From: Sepiola atlantica
Lineage: Eukaryota > Mollusca > Cephalopoda > Sepiida > Sepiolidae
DNA length: 64,000 nucleotides
Direction: 5' to 3'
Assembly: GCA_963556195.1 (NCBI GenBank)
Contig: OY744533.1
Coordinates: 47,381,749 to 47,445,748 of the forward strand
Each line of letters opens with the position of its first letter. Positions within the stretch are counted from its first letter, which is position 1. Of the stretch, positions 57,543 through 64,000 are shown one piece after another. The notes beneath the pieces are model-generated. The model ran no database searches. It saw only the letters and a list, made by a program, of their open reading frames with translations, and was not told the origin of the DNA. A program made the position numbers and the translations under genes.

Positions 57543-57583
57543 ACGCTGATGAGCCGCAGTAACGGCGAAACGCGTGTCCGTCG
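57543..57583 (+). ncRNA. Minimal hammerhead ribozyme motif, copy C4
   Basis: CTGATGA at 57546-57552, stem II GCCG/CGGC with CAGTAA loop, GAAA at 57567-57570, stem III AC/GU with GCGU loop, cleavage triplet GUC ending at 57578, then CGU pairing with ACG (stem I, 3 bp before a mismatch). Core residues are intact. Stems I and III are very short, as in the small hammerheads associated with Penelope-like retroelements, which are reported to work as dimers. A (TA)n tract follows at 57603. Confidence 0.7.
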
Positions 57584-57599
57584 ATAACTACTTAATCTG

Positions 57600-57602
<3 letters not shown>

Positions 57603-57652
<50 letters not shown>
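57603..57652. repeat. (TA)n microsatellite
   Basis: About 25 TA units immediately after copy C4, then GGGGGGGT. Confidence 0.97.
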
Positions 57653-57656
<4 letters not shown>

Positions 57657-57972
57657 GGGGTACAAGAGCAGGTAAACAGTACTGCCAGATCAGTGAAATA
57701 AGTGACATATTATATTGAAGTGAAAGCGACATATTTGAAAATAAAAACTAATGTAAATTCATTTCAATTAAAATGCATGTACTTTTATTAATTTCCTTTT
57801 ATTCTTTCAGTTAAATATGCAAGTAATTCGAGTACTTGAGATATAAGGGCTTCTTATTACATATGTTTCTTATTACATGTTTATTCAATATGCGTCTGTT
57901 TGTATAATACATGCAGTGAATAATATGTACGTTTGTTTTCTTTTCATCATTGTATACCTACTTTTGCACCAC

Positions 57973-57976
<4 letters not shown>

Positions 57977-58022
<46 letters not shown>
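57977..58022. repeat. (TA)n microsatellite
   Basis: About 23 TA units, preceded by CCACTCTGTATA, which resembles a transposon-type terminus. Confidence 0.96.
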
Positions 58023-58023
<1 letters not shown>

Positions 58024-58129
58024 TAATTTATACTAATAAGTAATAATATATCGTGATAAGTAGTAAGACTACACATAAAAAAACAGGAATATGTTTAAGG
58101 CTCCTAAAGTTTATATTCGAATTGTCCGG

Positions 58130-58405
58130 ATCAAGTGCTAAGTAATATTCAGTTCTAAGTGACAGTCTCCTGGAGGTTAAAGGTTCAATCTTCAGTACGG
58201 GCGATACTAAGAATACAATTACAAATGACTTAAGACTTCTACCTGGTCAGATTAAATAAAGAGTTCCGTTCGGAATTCCATACAGATTCCCGAGTTCGAC
58301 AAAATACACCTGAAGTAGGTCGGAGATTACATCAACTGAAACGTTGTGAAAATAATATTCAAGATGAGAACAGTAGTCTGAATAATCTAAATAATCCAAA
58401 TTATC
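58130..58405 (+). mobile_element. tRNA-derived SINE, family F, fullest copy
   Basis: A tRNA-Arg-like head remnant (TTCTAAGTGACAGTCTCCTG then GGTTCAATC, 58148-58192) is followed by the body: CCCGAGTTCGACAAAATACA, CCTGAAGTAGGTCGGAG, ATCAACTGAAACGTTGTGAA and a tail GAATAATCTAAATAATCC. The body includes CTGAAGT, a GGTCGG-type hairpin and GAAACGTTG. Confidence 0.7.
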
Positions 58406-59076
58406 AATCCTAACCTAAAAATTCCAAAATATTGAAATTAATAGATAAAACCTATTATAATCGGAACAGTTTCTTTGAACCTTTTGATTTTAGAACGATG
58501 TAAGCAAGCTGAAATACCACCACTCCCAACACTGATCTGTTTCATTTTTGAACACACTGTTTGAAGATTTCAAAACGCCATCACCTGTTGGCAATCTTAT
58601 TAATTCGTTCAACACGGATTTGATATATTCTTAAACGAGCCGTGTGTGCCAGATAAGAACAAAGGATATAACATAGTTTGATTTAGGATTTAATAAACAA
58701 TGTAGCCCATGGCAGGGATAACGCTTAATAAGACAGAAACCTCACAGGTAGCAAATATACAGAAACAGAGCACCAAATGAGGTAATTAAATGAAGAATTC
58801 CAAGGTATATGAGTGTATGTTTCCGGAGAGTACATGATTAGAATAAATGGATAAGCTTGGGTACTAAAATGCAACAGAATAATAAAGTTAATTCACAGAA
58901 GGAATGCGATAAAAATAATAAACAAGCCTGCATTCGGCTCCTTAAATCATTTTAAAAAGCTAGTTGGACAATAATTAAGCCATAGCACTCATAGAGATAC
59001 CTGAAAGAAATCTGAGCCGAATAAGATCATTAGTTTAGAAATTACAGTTATTTAAGGCAAACAACTGATGTATTTT
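58406..59076. other. No feature recognised
   Basis: No domain is readable, though the 5' end and inverted repeat of the mariner element should lie within the right part. I could not identify them. Confidence 0.4.
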
Positions 59077-60013
59077 TTTCATAAACTGTGCTATGCTGAC
59101 TTTAAACGTGATCGTACAGACACAAATGATGCTGAACACTCAGGTCGCCCAAATTTAGCAATTGTCCCGGAAAAGATAAATAAAAGTCCCGAAACTTGTT
59201 TTGATCGATCGTAAATTGAAGTTTCGTATGGTAGAAGACGAGATGAAAATATCTGTAGGCAGTGTATTCTATCATTTTGCTTGAATATTTGTTCATAAGA
59301 AAGCTGTGTTCAAATTGGAGGCCGCATTTGCTCACAGTCGATAAAAAACAACAACGCGTCGACGAGTAAGAGCGTTGTTTCCAACTGTTTCAACGCAACA
59401 AAAGGATGTTTTTTTCGTCAATGTGTGTCAATAGATGAAACATGTATCCACGACTTCACACTGGAGTCAAATCGGCAGTCAACTGAGTGAGCAACAAAAA
59501 GTGAAAGATGTGCAGAGCGACCAAAGACGCAAATATCAGCAGCCAAAGTTTTGCCATCCGTATTTTAGGGATGCGCAAGGTATTTTGTTTATTGGTTGTC
59601 TTGAGATAGGAAGATCCACCATTAGCAGATATTATATCACATTATTGGTATGTTTGAGGAAAGAAATCGACGATAAAATAACCACAAACGAAGAAGAAAG
59701 AATGCTCTTTCACCAAGACAATATATTGTGTCACAAGTCGATCGTACAGATAAAACAAATACACGAACTGCACTTCGAATTACTTCCGTAACCACCCTAT
59801 TCTCTAGATCTGCTCCCTAACAACTGCTGGCTGTTTGCACACCTACAAAAGCACTCTTCGTAGAAAGAGATTTGGCTCCAATGAGAATGTGATATAAAAA
59901 ATTGAGGCGTATTTTGAAGCACAATGCACATCGTTTACAAAATGAGTATGGAATTGTTACAGAAACGTTGGAATCAGAGTATCTTCGTAGAAAGATACTA
60001 TGTTGATGAATAA
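59077..60013 (+). pseudogene. mariner-type transposase pseudogene
   Basis: The full length of a mariner DD34D transposase can be followed through many frameshifts. N-terminal YADFKRDRTDTNDAEHSGRP (helix-turn-helix end), DRKLKFRMVEDEMKISVGSV, the first catalytic Asp in SIDETCIHDFTLESNRQS, then an in-frame TGA. Next AQGILFIGCLEIGR...LFHQDNILCHKS (second Asp), HELHFELLP stop, PPYSLDLLPNNCWLF, and a C-terminal MELLQKRWNQSIFVERYYVD with stop at 60011-60013. The third catalytic Asp (usual PSD) is replaced by Asn. Long dead. Terminal inverted repeats were not found. Confidence 0.9.
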
Positions 60014-61025
60014 GTAAAATTTTGCCTAAAAGTTGTTGTTTTATTAGTTAAGCCTGACACTTATTTAGTGATGTGTTACACAGTTCTAAAACTCGTGTCT
60101 TCTTCCTCATTGCGAACATTCTATAAACACGAGAACTTATAACTGTTCTAAACAAACAATTTACTCAAAATACCTTTTAGATCACTGACAAATTATAAAT
60201 ATGTTTTGTTTGTTTACTAAGTTTCATTCTCTTTCATTCACAACACTTTTTTGATGAATTTAGCATTTGCTAGATGGTGACCCTTTCATTCATAACATTC
60301 ACGTTTCGATCCAGTTTTCTCATTGGCTACTTATAACATAATTTTAATTGCCAACGTGGGGTTTGATACATTTCAAAAGACCCGACTGCCGTCTATCTCC
60401 TACTAGGAGATTCTTCTAGCCAAGCTAGTATCCACGCTACAGGTTTGCTAGTATATATTTTTATTACGAAAATTAATTTAATTCATTAAAGCGAAGCGGA
60501 TAGTTAGTGTCTGCTTGATATAACTTTTTGCCGAAAGCAATGTCTATAAAAACATTTTAAAATATCTCAAACATTAATAAACTATTTTATTTTAATTCCT
60601 TACTTGATTTTTATTTTTTTACTTTGAAAAAGTTTATTTCTATTGAGTTACTTGTTTAAAAAAAAGGATATTTTGTAGATCCCCGCCAAAAAATGCTCTC
60701 GTCACTAAACACAGATAAAATACGAGGTATAGATGAAAACGTATTATTACTTACGTAAGAGTATGGATTCGATTCATATCATTCAGTATTTGCATAAAAT
60801 ACTTTTCCTCTATATGTCTCCTTTCATATAAACTCACACGAATAGCTGTACACTATCCCGCGATGCGTTCCACAATGGCGTTTATTCTAGATCTTGTACT
60901 ACGGGAAATAGATATTTTATCGATCTTAACGTAGATACTTGGACCCTGACCATAACCTAGCAAGACTCGTGTTTAGACAAGACTCACAGATATGATTCAT
61001 GGACGTGTGCGCGCACTGCGCATTT
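60014..61025. other. No feature recognised
   Basis: Non-coding; a short ATCTCCTACTAGGAGAT palindrome lies at 60398-60414. Confidence 0.4.
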
Positions 61026-61029
61026 GTCC

Positions 61030-61165
61030 GAAAATACATTCCAGAGTTCGACATAAGGATTCCAAAGTTCGAAAACATGCACATGAAGCAGGTTACATCG
61101 GCTGAAACGTTGTGAAAATAATAACTAATGTGAGAATAATAATTCTAAATAATAATCTATAGAAT
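61030..61165 (+). repeat. SINE-like family F, 3' part
   Basis: AAAGTTCGAAAACATGCACA, GAAGCAGGTTACATCGGCTG and AAACGTTGTGAAAATAATAA in family-F order. Confidence 0.65.
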
Positions 61166-61599
61166 TCACGTAAAATGCTGAACGTTTCAAGCACCGAGTG
61201 AATCGCGACGAGGATCATTAGATTATTGCTCAGCCGAACATTCTGATTAGGAACATTACATAGAAACGTTACAAAAATAGAGGATACATTACATTGTCGC
61301 CGTGCTAAAGACTGATATGTTATTGGCTTGATGAGATGATTTTTGTTTATTTTTAAATTGCGAATACACTCAGGGAATTTGGTGTCAGAGTAAAGCAGGT
61401 TTACCGTGTAAATGTTATCACGTGTCAATGAAGGTTTTTTTCCGATTTTTTTGTTAATCTTTCTTTTTAAATCCTTGTTTTATTTAATTACTAGAAGAAT
61501 ACCCGTCCCAGGACGAGTAAAGTTAATTCCCCGAACAGAATAGTTTTTCACCACTTTTATGTCCTTTTACGGAGGTTAAAATCAAGATATATTTATACT
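61166..61599. other. Mostly unassigned
   Basis: The 111-codon minus frame 61093-61428 starts inside a SINE copy and has no domain. CTAGAAGAATACCCGTCCCA at 61490 resembles other element ends at 25385 and 28928. Confidence 0.4.
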
Positions 61600-61945
61600 A
61601 AACGTTATGTATACATTCTTTATTCCATTTTTGGGCAAAATCCATTACATAATTTTGATTCTAAGAAAATGATACAATTTAAGGCTCAAGCTTAAGGGGT
61701 CTAAAGAAAAAGCTGAAATTCAGGGAATCTTGTGTAATTTGTGTCTGATGACTCCGGATCAAATTTAATACAAACCTGAACTATTAATATTTTCAAATGG
61801 AAGGTTGTGCCTGTATTATTTCCTGTGTACACCCTTTTACAATACTGCAGAAAAACTGAAATTTGGGGAATAATTATTAATTGACGTCTAATACGTATTG
61901 TTAAAATATCACAAAAATTGGAGGTATATGACTTTTCACAAAAGG
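61600..61945 (-). repeat. Dispersed repeat J, copy 3
   Basis: Reverse complement of 46145-46635. Shared blocks here include AAAATCCATTACATAATTTT, AATTTAAGGCTCAAGCTTAA and ATAATTATTAATTGACGTCT, then TATCACAAAAATTGGAGGTA. Confidence 0.7.
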
Positions 61946-62515
61946 CTTCCATCCCGTTTTACCCACTTTTGAATGAAACAAAATCAAACAAAATATATCC
62001 CACATTGCAGTTCTTTATTCGCTCAGTTTTACCATGTTTTACTCAGTTTTCATAACAGCAATCATACTTGTCATAGAAAATTGATAATTTGTTCAGGTTC
62101 GTTATAAGAATTTAAATTGAGCACAAATACACATAAAAAAATATGAATACAGCATTTGTGAACGATGCATCAAACGAAAACACAGCTCGGAATTGCTTAT
62201 GGTTCCGGTGATGGCACATTTGAAGATTCGTCGCAATCTGAAAATTCAGTTTCTTTAAAGAATTCCATAGAGTCAAATGCAAGTTTGATGTTAGGAAATT
62301 GTGTCGCAATTTAATGTAAGCCAGGAAACGGAAAGATTGCATTTTCATCAACTGGGAAACGGAGGGAAATGAAGCTAATGGATACGTTTTGAGTTGAGAC
62401 TGGACAATAAACCAGATAATTTCTGGATCAAATGGATTTGATGCACCCTAGAATGGGCAACGCCAAAAACGATACATTTCGGCTTAACACCGCTTTTTTA
62501 CTATTATCAACAAAA
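61946..62515. other. No feature recognised
   Basis: May be a continuation of repeat J; no coding relic. Confidence 0.35.
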
Positions 62516-62517
62516 CA

Positions 62518-62770
62518 ATATGGCGCATTTATAAAAGGGTTTTATTTACAAAATGTTTTATTGATAGCCTAAAAAATGACAAAAAAATTTACAAACACGT
62601 TTCATTATATGCACATTTTTAATAAAAACGTTTTATTTATAAATTGTTTTGTTTTATAAACTTTGGAGATTTATTCTAAAAAATACAGTTTTATTAAAAA
62701 GCACGTTTTCTAATACGCACAATTTTAATTTAAAAACATCTTATTTACTAAACGTTTTTTTTTAACTTTT
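62518..62770. repeat. Degenerate tandem repeat, about 110-bp unit
   Basis: Units near 62525, 62598 and 62700 share AARCACGTTT, ATATGCACATTTTTAAT and AAAACGTTTTATTTATAAA-like blocks. Confidence 0.55.
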
Positions 62771-63120
62771 GAAATTTAGAAAAAATACAAAATACCTAAT
62801 TTTATTTGCATAACTTGTCATTTAAGCAAATTTATAAATAAACAAAATAAACAAATATTAAAAAATGAACAGTTAACTAAATAGACATGGCGCAGAGATG
62901 GTGTCACGAAATTTGAAAAAAGGTATTTGAAAATATTGGATATTATTAAAGAAATATTTTTTAAATCTAAGATTTTTTTTTCTATGAACAGGATCTTTGC
63001 TTTATACGCGTATGTGCAATAACCAGTCCGAGCTGTAACTTGAAATGTCCATGCAAAAGACATCATCTGCAAACAAAGAGTCCCTAAGAAATGTGCTGTT
63101 TTCTTTTCTCATTAAACTAT
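62771..63120. other. No feature recognised
   Basis: A-rich, non-coding. Confidence 0.4.
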
Positions 63121-63130
63121 AGCGATAAAT

Positions 63131-63215
63131 AGGCGGTGACAGCGGTGGAATGATTAACGGCACGGACTGACAACCTGTGTGTACCAAGTTCGAATCCAGT
63201 CGGTTCCATACTATT
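63131..63215 (+). repeat. tRNA-derived SINE head
   Basis: A-box-like GGTGGAATGATTAACGGCAC and B-box AAGTTCGAATCC about 40 nt apart, followed by AGTCGGTTCCA. Closely related to the head at 39858-39932 (opposite strand). Confidence 0.7.
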
Positions 63216-64000
63216 ACGTCATTATAAACGATGAAACTGGAAGTCAAAAGTAAAGTATCAATGTTAAGACAAAATTCACCTTTTTGGTCGTTGCTAATTC
63301 TGTGGTGCCTCAAATCTATTTGATCCGAATTTCTATTCGCTCGTTTCGTGTTCGTTGACTAGAATTACCTTTTGTCATCGAATTATTACTCGATGAAAAT
63401 TGGGTAATGCACTCAAATTCTAAAAGAAAACTTATTGGTCATTGCAGGTGATCTCCTACCACAAATTTAAATCCGTAATTATTATCAATGAAACTTTTTC
63501 TTTGTATTTTATGCGTAACGAGATTGCTTCTGGAGAGATAGACAATATAATGATAAAACAAGTTATCTATATAATATTTCGTTAAGGCATTTCGTACGTA
63601 AGTTATACCCTTCAACGCATAATTATTTTAATGAGATCGTCCGATTGCTAAAGATGAAATTCAATGCAAAAAAGTAATTGCGATATACTGGTGTTGTTAA
63701 GGTAAAACTTCTGAATGTACTCATTTTGAAATGTATTGTTCCAAAGTCGAATTTTCTGTCCCTGTTTCAGCTTTAAATACACACTGTTTGTATTCTTTTT
63801 ACTTTGGTGCCATTTTAATACACAAGTGTTACAATTTTAAATAAATAAATAAAGAGAAGACATATACGTTTGATTTATTAAAATTTTAGCTGACAATGAC
63901 AATTATTTGTACGGAAAAAAAGATACAATATTTTCATGTATTTTATAAAACCATAAATACATGTATTATTTCAAGAGCTATATTAGAATTAACAGTAAAT
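63216..64000. other. No feature recognised
   Basis: Non-coding AT-rich sequence to the end of the window. Confidence 0.4.

Noticed and set aside
61093..61428. 111-codon minus-strand frame
   Set aside because: Begins inside a family-F SINE copy and shows no domain.

Overview
The window reads as a repeat-dominated stretch of a large, AT-rich animal genome. I judge it to be mollusc, most likely cephalopod. That is an inference from repeat content: very long (TA)n and (GAT)n microsatellites, 5'-truncated LINE tails, Penelope-like relics, tRNA-, 5S- and U2-derived SINE-like elements, and TTAGGG-type interstitial motifs. No host protein-coding exon and no intact gene could be supported anywhere in the 64 kb. 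Every recognisable protein is a transposable-element relic with stops or frameshifts.

Layout. 1-6.2 kb: short tandem repeats, a 393-bp palindromic element (2981-3373), and a LINE 3' end (family L2) whose GAT tail has become a perfect array of 474 units (4802-6223). 6.2-13.9 kb: degenerate tandem repeats, a dispersed repeat shared with 56 kb, a tRNA-Arg-like SINE interrupted by an L2-family LINE end, two 5S-rRNA-derived sequences (13.2-13.6 kb), and a headless copy of a U2-associated SINE. 15-19.6 kb: inverted repeats and Penelope-like material, including a GIY-YIG endonuclease relic on the minus strand (16514-16672), among many (TA)n tracts. 21-29 kb: a duplicated GT-rich unit, a TA cruciform, one of two nearly identical TA-flanked MITEs (27071-27455), and two minus-strand elements joining a tRNA-like head to a hammerhead-ribozyme motif. 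29-38 kb: LINE family L1 3' ends in both orientations, an 850-bp inverted repeat flanked by (TA)n, and a 28-bp minisatellite. 39-52 kb: two U2-snRNA-headed SINE copies, more tRNA/hammerhead composites, the second MITE copy inserted at the edge of another palindromic element, and large TA-bounded inverted repeats. 52.6-54.2 kb: a broken Merlin (ISXO2-like) DNA transposon with long terminal inverted repeats, then a minus-strand LINE reverse-transcriptase relic. 56-64 kb: more SINE copies, a dead mariner transposase (59077-60013) and a final tRNA-like SINE.

The main theme is the link between small RNA-like modules and TA-rich ends. Several unrelated-looking families share the same order: CTGANGA, a short hairpin, GAAA, then a (TA)n tract. 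Four of them carry a tRNA-like promoter just upstream, and one copy (28191-28246, minus) has every conserved residue of a type I hammerhead ribozyme. A second unusual element begins with about 40 nt matching the 5' end of U2 snRNA. All functional statements are inference from sequence patterns; no search was run.
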